DNA from: Zoogloea sp.
GTDB taxonomy: Bacteria; Pseudomonadota; Gammaproteobacteria; Burkholderiales; Rhodocyclaceae
Direction of reading: 5' to 3'
Length of the DNA: 64,000 nt
Assembly: GCA_016703645.1 (NCBI GenBank)
Contig: JADJBR010000004.1
Location: forward strand, 381,501 to 445,500
The notes under the pieces are model-generated. The model had not been told where the DNA came from. It searched no databases and worked only from the letters and a program-made list of their open reading frames with translations. The position numbers were made by a program, and so were the translations under genes. This document shows positions 19,648 to 27,898 of this stretch, piece after piece; the first letter of the stretch is position 1; each line of letters opens with the position of its first letter.

Positions 19648-20802
19648 TCAGCGCAGAACCCGCCCGTCCCGACCAAGAACGGTCAGGTCCACGAAGCGCG
19701 ATCCGTTGTGGCTGGTGGGGGAATAGCCGACCCGGTAGCCGCCAAGGTCGAAAGTGCCATTCTCGAGGGTGCTTACGAGCTTCTCACGGGTTGGATCCTT
19801 GCCCACCTTCTTCAGGGCATCAGCCACCAGTTTGGCATTCAGGAATCCCTCGATACCGTAGTAGCTGTAGTTGCCATGCTTGGCATGGGCCTGAATGGCC
19901 TTGTGGTATTCCTTGACAGCCGGGATGGTGTCGTTCCAGGGGTAGGGCATGACCTGGGATATGCCAATGCCGTGCGCCTCCTTGGCTCCCATCTCTGCGA
20001 CAAGCAGATCGGCACCAATGGGCGAGAGCGTTGAGAACTGGGGAACCTGGCCGGCCTTGCGCATCTGCCGGATAAACTCCGCGGTCGGCTTGTAGAGCGT
20101 GGCCATGATGACGGCCTGGGGATTGCCTTTGGCAATCTGGGTGACAGCGGCGGCGACGTCCAGTGAATTGCGCTCCACGGAGCCTACCGCAACGGGCTTC
20201 AATTTGTGGCGGGCGAGGGTCGCTACCACGCCGTCCAGCCCGGACTTGCCGAATCCATCGTTTTGGTAGAACACGGCGATCTGGGTGATGCCAAGACCGA
20301 CCAGATGATTGACGATGGCTTCGGTTTCGTCGGCATAGCTCGCGCGCAGATGAAACATGTAGCGGTTGACCGGTGTGCGCAGGCTGCCGGCACCGCTGAT
20401 GGTGCCGATAAGGGGAACCCGCGCTTCGGCGAAGACTTTCATTGCCTCGGTGGTGGGGGAGGAGCCGTAGTACGCCATCAGGGCAAAGATCTTTTGCTCA
20501 TTGATCAGTTTTCGGGTGTTGGCGACCGTCTTATCCGTTTCGTACCCATCATCCAGTGCAAGAAGCTCGACTTTCCGGCCGTGAATACCACCTGTCGCAT
20601 TCAATTGTGCGAAGTACGCCATCGCGCCTTCTTTCATCTCCTTGCCATAGGCGCCGTTGGGGCCGGAAAAGGGGGCAGACATGCCCAGTGTGATGGTGCT
20701 CTCGCCGATACCGGGATCGGCAGCCTGAACCGAGTCCGCGACCGTAAACATCAATCCGACGCTTAGGGTGGCGATCAGCGACTTGAGGGTGTGGATAAGC
20801 AT
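19648..20802 (-). CDS. ABC transporter substrate-binding protein, branched-chain amino acid (LivK) type
   Basis: This is a 384-residue periplasmic binding protein with a signal peptide (ends DSVQAA), then ITLGMSAPFSGPNGAYGKEMKEG, the typical start of type-I LivK-family receptors. It has the two-lobe pattern ending FDLGGYRVGYSPTSHNGSRFVDL. No permease or ATPase gene is adjacent, so it is an orphan receptor. The ligand is unknown: this family also binds amides, aromatic acids and other compounds. Confidence 0.88.
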   Translation of the reverse strand: MLIHTLKSLIATLSVGLMFTVADSVQAADPGIGESTITLGMSAPFSGPNGAYGKEMKEGAMAYFAQLNATGGIHGRKVELLALDDGYETDKTVANTRKLINEQKIFALMAYYGSSPTTEAMKVFAEARVPLIGTISGAGSLRTPVNRYMFHLRASYADETEAIVNHLVGLGITQIAVFYQNDGFGKSGLDGVVATLARHKLKPVAVGSVERNSLDVAAAVTQIAKGNPQAVIMATLYKPTAEFIRQMRKAGQVPQFSTLSPIGADLLVAEMGAKEAHGIGISQVMPYPWNDTIPAVKEYHKAIQAHAKHGNYSYYGIEGFLNAKLVADALKKVGKDPTREKLVSTLENGTFDLGGYRVGYSPTSHNGSRFVDLTVLGRDGRVLR

Positions 20803-20877
20803 GATCGGCGACTCTTTTTAGTTTGGAGGAGGGGCGAAGCCGAGTATAGGTCAAAAGGAAAGTGTTTCGGAAAGGAC

Positions 20878-20911
20878 GCTGGCCGATGCTCCTGAAGGAG
20901 CATCGGCCAGC
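20878..20911 (-). terminator. Strong hairpin after dnaJ
   Basis: GCTGGCCGATGCTCC (20878-20892), loop TGAA, GGAGCATCGGCCAGC (20897-20911) is a perfect 15-bp stem. It lies 33 bases beyond the dnaJ stop. The T-run on the minus strand is weak (GTCCTTTCC), so termination may be incomplete; the plus side has ATTTTG. Confidence 0.75.
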
Positions 20912-20943
20912 ATTTTGTGTCGCAATGCAGCAAAATATCAGGT

Positions 20944-22074
20944 TCAGGCGCTAAAGAAATCCTTCACCTTGTCCATCCAGGATTTGGCCTTCGGGTTGTG
21001 ACGCTCGGCGTTGCTGGACGCGATCTCGTCGAATTCCCGGAGCAGTTCCTTTTGACGTTCAGTCAGTTTGACCGGTGTCTCGACGATGACATGGACCATC
21101 AAGTCACCCGGAGCGTGACTGCGGACATTGCGGATGCCCTTGCCCCGCAGGCGGAATACCTTGGCACTCTGCGTCTCTGCGGGAATCCGGATATTGGCGG
21201 CGCCGTCGAGGGTCGGGATCTCGATTTCACCACCCAGGGCTGCAGTGGTGAAACTGATCGGCATCTCGCAATGCAGATCGTCGCCGTCGCGCTGAAATAC
21301 GGGGTGCTGCTTGATGTGGATCTCCACGTAGAGATCCCCGGCCGGTCCACCATTGACACCTGGCTCGCCATGACCACCATGACGCAGTCGCATGCCATCG
21401 TCGATTCCCGCCGGAATTTTGACTTCCAGGGTCTTCTGCCGCTTGACGCGTCCCGCACCACCGCAGGACGGGCAGGGCTCCGGAATGATGCGGCCGCTGC
21501 CGTGGCACTTGGGGCAGGTCTGCTGAATGGAGAAGAAACCCTGCTGAATGCGAACCTGACCGGCGCCACCACATGTCGGACAGGTCTTGGGCTGGGTGCC
21601 CGGTTTTGCGCCACTGCCGTGGCAGGTGTCGCACTCTTCCAGTGCCGGAATGCGGATCGTCTTCTCCGCACCACGGGCAGCTTCTTCCAGGGTGATCTCA
21701 AGGTTGTAGCGTAGATCGGCACCCCGGTAGACATTGGAGCGACCCCGTCCGCCTCCGCCGCCTCCAAAAATGTCGCCAAAGATATCGCCGAACGCGTCAG
21801 CGAAGCCATCGAAGCCCTGACCGCCACCGCCGCCGCCGCCCATCGAGGGGTCGACGCCTGCGTGACCGTAGCGGTCGTAGGCGGCGCGCTTGTTGGCATC
21901 CGTCAGGATCTCGTAGGCTTCCTTGGCCTCCTTGAATTTGTCCTCGGCGTCCTTGCTGTCCGGATTGCGGTCCGGATGGTATTTCATGGCCAGCTTTCGG
22001 TAGGCCTTCTTCAACTCGTCCTCAGAGGCGTCGCGATTGACGCCGAGGATCTCGTATAAATCCCGTTTCGCCAT
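20944..22074 (-). CDS. dnaJ: Chaperone protein DnaJ
   Basis: DnaJ delivers clients to DnaK and stimulates its ATPase. The order is: J domain with the HPD motif ([11 protein letters not shown]), Gly/Phe-rich region ([14 protein letters not shown]), four zinc-finger repeats ([32 protein letters not shown]), and the C-terminal substrate-binding domain. The length of 376 is normal. It is downstream of dnaK, separated by 113 bases holding two small inverted repeats. Confidence 0.98.
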   Translation of the reverse strand: MAKRDLYEILGVNRDASEDELKKAYRKLAMKYHPDRNPDSKDAEDKFKEAKEAYEILTDANKRAAYDRYGHAGVDPSMGGGGGGGQGFDGFADAFGDIFGDIFGGGGGGRGRSNVYRGADLRYNLEITLEEAARGAEKTIRIPALEECDTCHGSGAKPGTQPKTCPTCGGAGQVRIQQGFFSIQQTCPKCHGSGRIIPEPCPSCGGAGRVKRQKTLEVKIPAGIDDGMRLRHGGHGEPGVNGGPAGDLYVEIHIKQHPVFQRDGDDLHCEMPISFTTAALGGEIEIPTLDGAANIRIPAETQSAKVFRLRGKGIRNVRSHAPGDLMVHVIVETPVKLTERQKELLREFDEIASSNAERHNPKAKSWMDKVKDFFSA

Positions 22075-22103
22075 TTTTGGGTGCTCTGGCTTTCTTGCGT
22101 AAA

Positions 22104-22181
22104 GGCCGAGCCGAGCGGTGCGGATGCACCGGCAGGGGCTCGGCCGGGTCTGTCGGGTCGGCTGACTGGCTGTTCAGCCAG
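22104..22181 (-). repeat. Two inverted repeats between dnaK and dnaJ
   Basis: GGCCGAGCC (22104-22112) pairs with GGCTCGGCC (22137-22145), and CTGGCT (22166-22171) pairs with AGCCAG (22176-22181). Neither is followed by a T-run on the minus strand. They may act in mRNA processing or set the dnaK:dnaJ ratio. Confidence 0.6.
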
Positions 22182-22187
22182 AAAGGC

Positions 22188-24122
22188 TTACTTCTTGTCC
22201 TTCACTTCGGTGAACTCGGCATCGACCACATCCGGTTCGTTGGCCTTGGTGCCACTGGCAGAGGCGCCTGCGCCGCCCGCCGGGCCGGCAGCACCAGCCT
22301 CGGCCTGAGCCTGGGCATAGATGTGCTCGCCAAGCTTCTGGCTGACCGCACCCAGGGCTTCGCTCTTGGCATCAATGGCCGCCTTGTCACCAGATTTGAT
22401 GGCTTCTTCGGCTTCGGCGATGGCGGCTTCGATCTTGGCCTTGTCGTCGCCGATCTTGTCGCCGTGCTCGGCCAGTGCCTTCTTCACGGAATGAACCAGC
22501 GTATCGAGGTGGTTGCGTGCGTCGACCAACTCGTGAGCCTTCTTGTCTTCCTCGGCGTGCGCTTCGGCGTCGCGTACCATGCGCTCGACCTCGTCGTCCG
22601 ACAGGCCGGAGTTGGCCTGGATCTTGATCTTGTTTTCCTTGCCGGTGGCCTTGTCCTTGGCGGACACGTGCAGGATGCCGTTGGCGTCGATGTCGAAAGT
22701 GACTTCGATCTGCGGCATGCCGCGCGGGGCTGGCGGGATGTCGGAGAGGTTGAACTGGCCGAGGCTCTTGTTGCCTGAGGCCATTTCGCGCTCACCCTGC
22801 AGCACATGAATGGTCACAGCGGACTGGTTGTCGTCAGCAGTGGAGAACACTTGGGAGGCCTTGGTGGGGATCGTCGTGTTCTTCTGGATCAGCTTCGTCA
22901 TCACGCCACCCAGGGTTTCAATGCCCAGGGACAGCGGGGAGACGTCGAGGAGCAGAACGTCCTTCACTTCGCCCTGGAGCACGCCACCCTGGATGGAGGC
23001 GCCGACGGCAACGGCCTCATCCGGGTTCACATCGCGACGCGGATCCTTGCCGAAGAACTCCTTCACCCGTTCGATGACCTTGGGCATGCGGGTCTGACCA
23101 CCGACGAGGATCACGTCGTCAATGTCGGAAACCTTCACGCCGGCGTCCTTCAGGGCCACGCGGCAGGGCTCGATGGTGCGCTCGACCAGATCTTCGACCA
23201 GCGACTCGAATTTGGCACGGGTGATCTTGAGTGCCAGGTGCTTCGGACCGGTGGCGTCGGCGGTGATGTAGGGCAGGTTGATTTCAGTCTGCTGGCCGGA
23301 GGACAGCTCAATCTTGGCCTTTTCGGCAGCTTCCTTGAGACGCTGCAGGGCCAGCACGTCGTTCTTCAGATCGACGCCCTGTTCCTTTTTGAACTCGGTG
23401 ACGATGTAGTCGATGATGCGTTGGTCGAAGTCTTCGCCGCCCAGGAAGGTGTCGCCGTTGGTGGCCAGCACTTCAAACTGGTGCTCGCCGTCAATGTCGG
23501 CGATCTCGATCACGGAGATGTCGAAGGTGCCGCCGCCAAGGTCGAACACGGCGATCTTGGAGTCGCCCGGCTTCTTGTCCATGCCGAAGGCCAGCGCCGC
23601 CGCAGTGGGCTCATTGATGATGCGTTTGACTTCGAGCCCGGCAATGCGGCCGGCGTCCTTGGTGGCCTGACGCTGACTGTCGTTGAAATAGGCCGGTACG
23701 GTGATGACGGCTTCGGTGACTTCTTCACCGAGGTAGTCTTCGGCGGTCTTCTTCATCTTGCGCAGCACTTCGGCGGAGACCTGCGGCGGGGCAATTTTCT
23801 TGCCGCGTACTTCGACCCAGGCGTCGCCGTTGTCAGCCTTGCAGATGGTGAAGGGCATCAGGTCAATGTCCTTCTGGACTTCCTTTTCCTCGAAGCGACG
23901 GCCGATCAGGCGCTTGACGGCGTAGAGGGTGTTTCTGGCGTTGGTGACGGCCTGACGCTTGGCCGGGGCGCCGCACAGGATCTCGCCATCGTCGGCGTAG
24001 GCAACGACGGACGGGGTGGTGCGCGCACCTTCGGAGTTCTCGATGACCTTGGGCTTGCCGCCTTCCATCACGGAAACGCAGCTATTGGTGGTGCCGAGGT
24101 CGATGCCGATGATCTTGCCCAT
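22188..24122 (-). CDS. dnaK: Chaperone protein DnaK (Hsp70)
   Basis: DnaK is the main ATP-driven Hsp70. The nucleotide-binding domain starts [18 protein letters not shown] and includes [15 protein letters not shown] and [13 protein letters not shown]. The substrate domain and an alpha-helical lid follow, and the tail is [16 protein letters not shown]. The length of 644 is normal. A sigma-32-type promoter overlaps the end of grpE just upstream. Confidence 0.98.
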   Translation of the reverse strand: MGKIIGIDLGTTNSCVSVMEGGKPKVIENSEGARTTPSVVAYADDGEILCGAPAKRQAVTNARNTLYAVKRLIGRRFEEKEVQKDIDLMPFTICKADNGDAWVEVRGKKIAPPQVSAEVLRKMKKTAEDYLGEEVTEAVITVPAYFNDSQRQATKDAGRIAGLEVKRIINEPTAAALAFGMDKKPGDSKIAVFDLGGGTFDISVIEIADIDGEHQFEVLATNGDTFLGGEDFDQRIIDYIVTEFKKEQGVDLKNDVLALQRLKEAAEKAKIELSSGQQTEINLPYITADATGPKHLALKITRAKFESLVEDLVERTIEPCRVALKDAGVKVSDIDDVILVGGQTRMPKVIERVKEFFGKDPRRDVNPDEAVAVGASIQGGVLQGEVKDVLLLDVSPLSLGIETLGGVMTKLIQKNTTIPTKASQVFSTADDNQSAVTIHVLQGEREMASGNKSLGQFNLSDIPPAPRGMPQIEVTFDIDANGILHVSAKDKATGKENKIKIQANSGLSDDEVERMVRDAEAHAEEDKKAHELVDARNHLDTLVHSVKKALAEHGDKIGDDKAKIEAAIAEAEEAIKSGDKAAIDAKSEALGAVSQKLGEHIYAQAQAEAGAAGPAGGAGASASGTKANEPDVVDAEFTEVKDKK

Positions 24123-24191
24123 GAGTTTTCCTTCAGTTCGAATTCTGTTTGTCAGTGGGGAGGGAAGCTCCCGCCCCTTGGCTTGCTATGG

Positions 24192-24220
24192 AATATGGGG
24201 ATGCCGGAACGGGTTTCAAG
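24192..24220 (-). promoter_or_regulatory. Sigma-32 (heat-shock) promoter for dnaK, overlapping the grpE stop codon
   Basis: On the minus strand the -35 CTTGAAA (24214-24220) is followed by 13 bases and the -10 CCCCATATT (24192-24200). Both elements closely match the known sigma-32 consensus (CTTGAAA / CCCCATnT). The TGA stop codon of grpE (24216-24218) lies inside the -35 element. Expected transcription start is near 24185, about 60 bases before dnaK. Confidence 0.87.
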
Positions 24221-24806
24221 CGGTAGTTTTGGCCTTTGAGACCACGACCAAGGCTGGACGCATCGTACGCTCGTTGAGCAGATAGCCCTTTTGCAGCACG
24301 GTGATCACCGTATTCGGCTCGCCGTCGCCCTCAAGGGCACTGATGGCCTGGTGCTTGTTCGGATCGAACTTCTCGCCAACCGGGTTGACTTCAGTGATGT
24401 TGGCGCTCGTGAAGGCCGATACCAGTTGTTTGAGGGTTAGCTCAACACCCTCCCTCAAGGTTTCGAGGGTGGCGTTTTCGGTAGCGAGTGCTGCTTCAAG
24501 GCTGTCCTTGACCGGGAGCATCGACTGGGCAAACTTGTCCGCGGCGAATTTACCCGCCTTGATGATGTCCTCCTGGGCGCGGCGGCGGACGTTCTCTGTC
24601 TCCGCTTTTGCACGTAGCCAAGCATCGTGGTGCTCGGCGGCCTTCAGTTCGGCTGCGCGAAGCTGCTCTGCGAGGGACGGCAGGGTATCGATGCCCGCTG
24701 TGTCCTGGGCCGCGTCCTGGACGGTTGCCGTCCTGTCAGCGCTGTTCTCGACAAGTTCGACGTCGGCCTTAACTTCGGCGCCCAGGGTGGGATCTTGGTC
24801 TTGCAT
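24216..24806 (-). CDS. grpE: Nucleotide exchange factor GrpE
   Basis: GrpE releases ADP from DnaK. It is 196 residues with an acidic, disordered N-terminus, a long helix ([21 protein letters not shown], then [10 protein letters not shown]), and the C-terminal beta domain with [12 protein letters not shown] and [23 protein letters not shown] 24806 was chosen because AGGAG lies about nine bases upstream; the longer frame would run across the promoter. It is followed by dnaK and dnaJ. Confidence 0.97.
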   Translation of the reverse strand: MQDQDPTLGAEVKADVELVENSADRTATVQDAAQDTAGIDTLPSLAEQLRAAELKAAEHHDAWLRAKAETENVRRRAQEDIIKAGKFAADKFAQSMLPVKDSLEAALATENATLETLREGVELTLKQLVSAFTSANITEVNPVGEKFDPNKHQAISALEGDGEPNTVITVLQKGYLLNERTMRPALVVVSKAKTTA

Positions 24807-24835
24807 GGGTAACGGCTCCTTTTTTTGACTCGCAT

Positions 24836-24864
24836 TAGCTGGGGGCGCAAGATAAGATTTCAAG
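24836..24864 (-). promoter_or_regulatory. Sigma-32 (heat-shock) promoter for grpE
   Basis: On the minus strand the -35 CTTGAAA (24858-24864), 13 bases, and the -10 CCCCAGCTA (24836-24844) match the sigma-32 pattern. Expected start is near 24829, giving a short leader of about 23 bases that holds the AGGAG ribosome site of grpE. The same 13-base spacing recurs in front of dnaK and trxC. Confidence 0.85.
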
Positions 24865-24965
24865 AGGGGGGGTGCCACCACGGGAAAGTTCCCCCGTCGC
24901 GTGTAAAATCGGCAGGTCCCGGCAAGGTCCGGTCATCGTTGCAACCTCTGCGGTGCAGTGCGGGT

Positions 24966-26327
24966 ATGGATAATTCACCAGAGAAAATCGGCAAGTACAA
25001 GCTGATCCGTGAGGTCGGTCGCGGGGCGACTGCGACGGTGTATCTCGCCGAGCATCCCCAGTATCCCGATCCGGTGGCGCTCAAACTTGTGCGCTTCGAC
25101 GACAAGTCCAAGGACGAAGCCAAGTGGAACCGGCGGCTGATGAAGCTCCTGCGGGCCGAGCGTGACGTATCGAGCCGCCTGGATCACCCCAACATCATCA
25201 AGATCTTCGACACGACGGTTGAGAAGGACTACGCGTACATCGTGATGGAGTACTTCCCGGGGACAACCCTGGAGCAGTACTGCTCATTCCAGAGTCTCCT
25301 TCCCCTGCACAGGGTGATCGGCATGGTCTTCAAGTGCGCGATGGCTCTCGATTACGCATACCGTCAGGGCATCGTGCATCGGGACATCAAGCCCGCCAAC
25401 ATCCTGGTGGATGAGCACGATAACGTGAAGATCACCGATTTCGGCTTGGCGCTCAACATCAGCAAGAAGAGCGCATCGGACTCGACCTTCATCATGGGCG
25501 TGGGCTCTCCGGCCTACATGAGCCCTGAGCAGATCAAAGGCTATCCACTCAACCAGAAGACCGATCTGTTCTCTCTGGGTGTGGTGCTTTTTCACATGCT
25601 GACGGGCCGGCTCCCCTTCCGGGCGAAGAATCCGGCCCAGTTGATCTACAAGATCATCAACACCGAGCCCCCTATGGTCTCGCAGATCAATTCGGAACTG
25701 CCCGAACAACTTGATGGTGTTATCCGTCGGGCTCTTGAGAAGGATCTTTACTCGCGCTACAAGAATGGCGCGGATTTCGCGAAGGATCTATCGGCGGTCC
25801 GCTACAAGATCCTGGATGACAGCTCGCTGCCGGTCGACAACACGCGTTACTCGATTCTGCGCAAGATGCCCTTCTTCACCGAGTTTGAAGATGTGGAAAT
25901 CTGGGAAATCTTGCGGATCTCCCGGTGGCGGAAGGTGGAGGCGAATACCCTGCTGATCCGGGAGGGGGATGCCGACCAGCGCTTCGGGATCATCATCGAG
26001 GGCAGGGTTGAGATGTCGGTGGATGGTCACCGGGTGTGTGAGCTTGCCTATGGCGAGGTCTTCGGCGAACTGGCCTTCCTGGATCAGCAGGAGCACCGGC
26101 ACACCAGTACGGCGGTGGCCACCACCAGTACCGTGTTCCTGGAAATCAATCCGTCGGCCCTGTCCCTGGCCACCGACGAGTGTCAGGAGGCTTTTCGCAG
26201 CCGGCTTGTCACAGTGGTGGCGCGCCGCCTGGGGCAGGCCTATCGCGAGCTCTCAAAAGACGGACCTCCGGCGGAAAGGATCACCGTGAGCGGCTTCGGC
26301 ATGGAACTCCAACTCGTAGACAATTGA
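24966..26327 (+). CDS. Ser/Thr protein kinase with C-terminal cyclic-nucleotide-binding domain
   Basis: The 453 residues hold a complete eukaryotic-type kinase domain: Gly loop VGRGATATVY, Lys40 in VALKLVRF, HRD at 138-140 (VHRDIKPANIL), DFG at 158 (ITDFGLALN), and GSPAYMSPEQ in the activation segment. A CNB (cNMP/Crp-type) domain follows from about residue 295 (LRKMPFFTEFEDVEIWEIL, REGDADQRFGIIIEGRVEM, FGELAFL). No membrane segment is seen, so it is probably cytosolic. The likely scheme is a kinase controlled by cAMP or cGMP, or a related signal. ATG 24966 starts the conserved part (IGKYKLIREV). It diverges from grpE. Confidence 0.88.
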   Translation: MDNSPEKIGKYKLIREVGRGATATVYLAEHPQYPDPVALKLVRFDDKSKDEAKWNRRLMKLLRAERDVSSRLDHPNIIKIFDTTVEKDYAYIVMEYFPGTTLEQYCSFQSLLPLHRVIGMVFKCAMALDYAYRQGIVHRDIKPANILVDEHDNVKITDFGLALNISKKSASDSTFIMGVGSPAYMSPEQIKGYPLNQKTDLFSLGVVLFHMLTGRLPFRAKNPAQLIYKIINTEPPMVSQINSELPEQLDGVIRRALEKDLYSRYKNGADFAKDLSAVRYKILDDSSLPVDNTRYSILRKMPFFTEFEDVEIWEILRISRWRKVEANTLLIREGDADQRFGIIIEGRVEMSVDGHRVCELAYGEVFGELAFLDQQEHRHTSTAVATTSTVFLEINPSALSLATDECQEAFRSRLVTVVARRLGQAYRELSKDGPPAERITVSGFGMELQLVDN

Positions 26328-26361
26328 GTATCGCGTAGAGGTCCGGGGGCGCAGCCCAGGG

Positions 26362-26802
26362 TCATCGCCCCGCGTGGTGCCGGACCCACCGTACGATTTC
26401 ATCTGTTCCCATGGCGCCTGACTGGCGCGCCAGTTCTCTACCTCGATGGAAGAGCGCCAGGGTTGGGATGCTGCGGATCGCGTAGCGTGCGGCGATCTGG
26501 TTTTCTTCTTCGGTATTCAGTTTTCCAAGCCTGAATTCGGGTTCCAGGATGGCGGCGGCAGACGAGAAGGCGGGTGCCATGCTTCTGCATGGTCCGCACC
26601 AGGGTGCCCAGAAGTCCACGACCAATGGTAGGTCGCTGCGTGCTGCGTGCATGTCGAAATTTGCCATTCCCAGTTCGACCGGGTGTCCGTCAAAGAGTGC
26701 TTTCTTGCAGCGTCCGCACATGCCATGGTCGTGAAGTCTGTCGGCAGGAATTCGATTGATTGCCGAACAGTTGGGGCAGGGGATGAGCATGCTGTCAGTC
26801 AT
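26362..26802 (-). CDS. trxC: Thioredoxin 2 (TrxC)
   Basis: TrxC is a zinc-containing thioredoxin that reduces disulfides, notably under oxidative stress. The 146 residues start with a four-cysteine zinc motif (CPNC...CGRC) and contain the active site FWAPWCGPCRSM. ATG 26802 was chosen because the residues before it are not family-like and TGGAGA lies upstream. It converges with the kinase gene. A sigma-32-type promoter precedes it. Confidence 0.95.
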   Translation of the reverse strand: MTDSMLIPCPNCSAINRIPADRLHDHGMCGRCKKALFDGHPVELGMANFDMHAARSDLPLVVDFWAPWCGPCRSMAPAFSSAAAILEPEFRLGKLNTEEENQIAARYAIRSIPTLALFHRGRELARQSGAMGTDEIVRWVRHHAGR

Positions 26803-26830
26803 GATTGTGTCTCCACAGGATTCAAGGAGT

Positions 26831-26859
26831 GATGTGGGGGAGGGCGACGTACTTTCAAG
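26831..26859 (-). promoter_or_regulatory. Sigma-32-type promoter for trxC
   Basis: On the minus strand the -35 CTTGAAA (26853-26859), 13 bases, and the -10 CCCCACATC (26831-26839) have the same layout as the grpE and dnaK promoters in this window. Predicted start is near 26824, about 22 bases before the trxC ATG. The -10 is less perfect after CCCCA, so confidence is lower. Confidence 0.7.
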
Positions 26860-26974
26860 GGGCGTGCTCAGCCCGGTTCTCGGTGGTCCGTTTCGGAAGC
26901 TAAAGTTTCGACAACGCCGGCCGAAATCCTCCCTGAAGCCGCGATATCTTCGCGGATCGGACAGGAGGTGGCTT

Positions 26975-27493
26975 GTGAGCCGAGGCAGCACTTATGGAAT
27001 CAGCCGGGTCGACAACGAGACCAGCCGGACTCATGGATGGCTTGTGACCATCCAGCGTCGTGGTGTGATCTATCGCAAGCACTTCAGTGATGGGGTGTTT
27101 GGCGGAAAGCAGAGGTCATTTGGTGCTGCGAAGGAGTACCGGGATCAGATCATCGCTGAACATCCGCCGTTGTCGATGCAGGAGTATTCCAACATCGTCA
27201 AGAAGAACAATCGTTCCGGGGTGGTGGGTGTGTGCCGCTACTGTGCTTCAGAGACGCGGGATCTGCCCGAGGACAAGCAGCGCTGGTTCTGGGTGGCGTC
27301 GTGGCCGCTCCCGGACGGGCGTCGTAAACGGGTCAAGTTCTCGGTCAAGAAGTATGGCGAAGACGGCGCCTTCAGGATGGCCATGGATGCCCGTTCTGCG
27401 GCACTTGGAAAGCTTGTCGGCGCTTTTGACCCAGGTGCGGTCAGACGTCGAGCCCCGCGCCGACGCAGTGCTCAGGCAACAGCCCCGGGCTGA
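26975..27493 (+). CDS. Protein with two AP2-like DNA-binding domains
   Basis: The 172-residue protein has two segments with the AP2 pattern (three strands then a helix): about residues 6-57 (YGISRVDNE...HGWLVTIQRRGVIYRKHF...GAAKEYRDQII) and about 75-136 (SGVVGVCRYC...FWVASWPLPDGRRKRVKF...AFRMAMDAR). A basic, low-complexity tail follows (RRRAPRRRSAQA). AP2 domains bind DNA and in bacteria are often found in homing endonucleases or phage proteins, but no nuclease motif is visible here. GTG 26975 is chosen because AGGAGG (26963-26968) lies six bases upstream; the frame is open further up but that part is intergenic. The gene stands alone, divergent from trxC. The function is unknown. Confidence 0.75.
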   Translation: MSRGSTYGISRVDNETSRTHGWLVTIQRRGVIYRKHFSDGVFGGKQRSFGAAKEYRDQIIAEHPPLSMQEYSNIVKKNNRSGVVGVCRYCASETRDLPEDKQRWFWVASWPLPDGRRKRVKFSVKKYGEDGAFRMAMDARSAALGKLVGAFDPGAVRRRAPRRRSAQATAPG

Positions 27494-27517
27494 CACGCGG
27501 TCACTGACAATGCTGGA

Positions 27518-27862
27518 TCAGTCCTTGTCACTCAGCGCAAGGCTGACCATCCACGTGAGGATGCTGTAGAGCAGTGCGCCCCAGAAGGCCGTCCAGAAGT
27601 CAGGTACGACAAATCCCTGGACGAGGCCTGATACCGACCAGAACATCAGCGCATTGATCACCAGTGTGAAAAGGCCAAGGGTGAGAATGGTGATGGGGAG
27701 GGTGATCAGGATAAGCAGCGGCCTGATGATGGCGTTCACAAAGCCCAGTAGCAGGGCGCTCAGCAAGGCCGCCGTATAGCCTTCCACCCTTATGCTGGTG
27801 AGGATTTCCGGAATCAGCATCAAGGCGACGGCATTGAGTATCCAGCGAAGAATCAGTTTCAT
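27518..27862 (-). CDS. YvlD / phage-holin-4-like small membrane protein
   Basis: The 114 residues have four hydrophobic segments and the family motif GFVNAIIRPLL followed by LPITILTLGLFTLVINALMF. Proteins of this family are widespread chromosomal membrane proteins that only resemble holins in fold; lysis activity should not be assumed. It is the third gene after hrcA and hemH on the minus strand. Confidence 0.85.
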   Translation of the reverse strand: MKLILRWILNAVALMLIPEILTSIRVEGYTAALLSALLLGFVNAIIRPLLILITLPITILTLGLFTLVINALMFWSVSGLVQGFVVPDFWTAFWGALLYSILTWMVSLALSDKD

Positions 27863-27898
27863 GGGACCTGCCTCCTGCAGTCGTTTCCTGACTTGGGC

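Noticed and set aside
22806..24239. Long plus-strand open frame of 477 codons opposite dnaK
   Set aside because: It is a mirror frame of the highly biased dnaK codons, with no family motif and no ribosome site.
24216..24881. Longer grpE frame starting at 24881
   Set aside because: It would run across the sigma-32 promoter and lacks a ribosome site; ATG 24806 has AGGAG and the usual N-terminus.
26756..26974. N-terminal extension of the AP2 protein from ATG 26756
   Set aside because: The extra 73 residues overlap trxC and its promoter on the other strand and have no domain features; GTG 26975 has a near-perfect ribosome site.
27518..27862. Prophage remnant suggested by the holin-like protein
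   Set aside because: The YvlD-type family is chromosomal and common; no phage lysis, integrase or structural gene is near.
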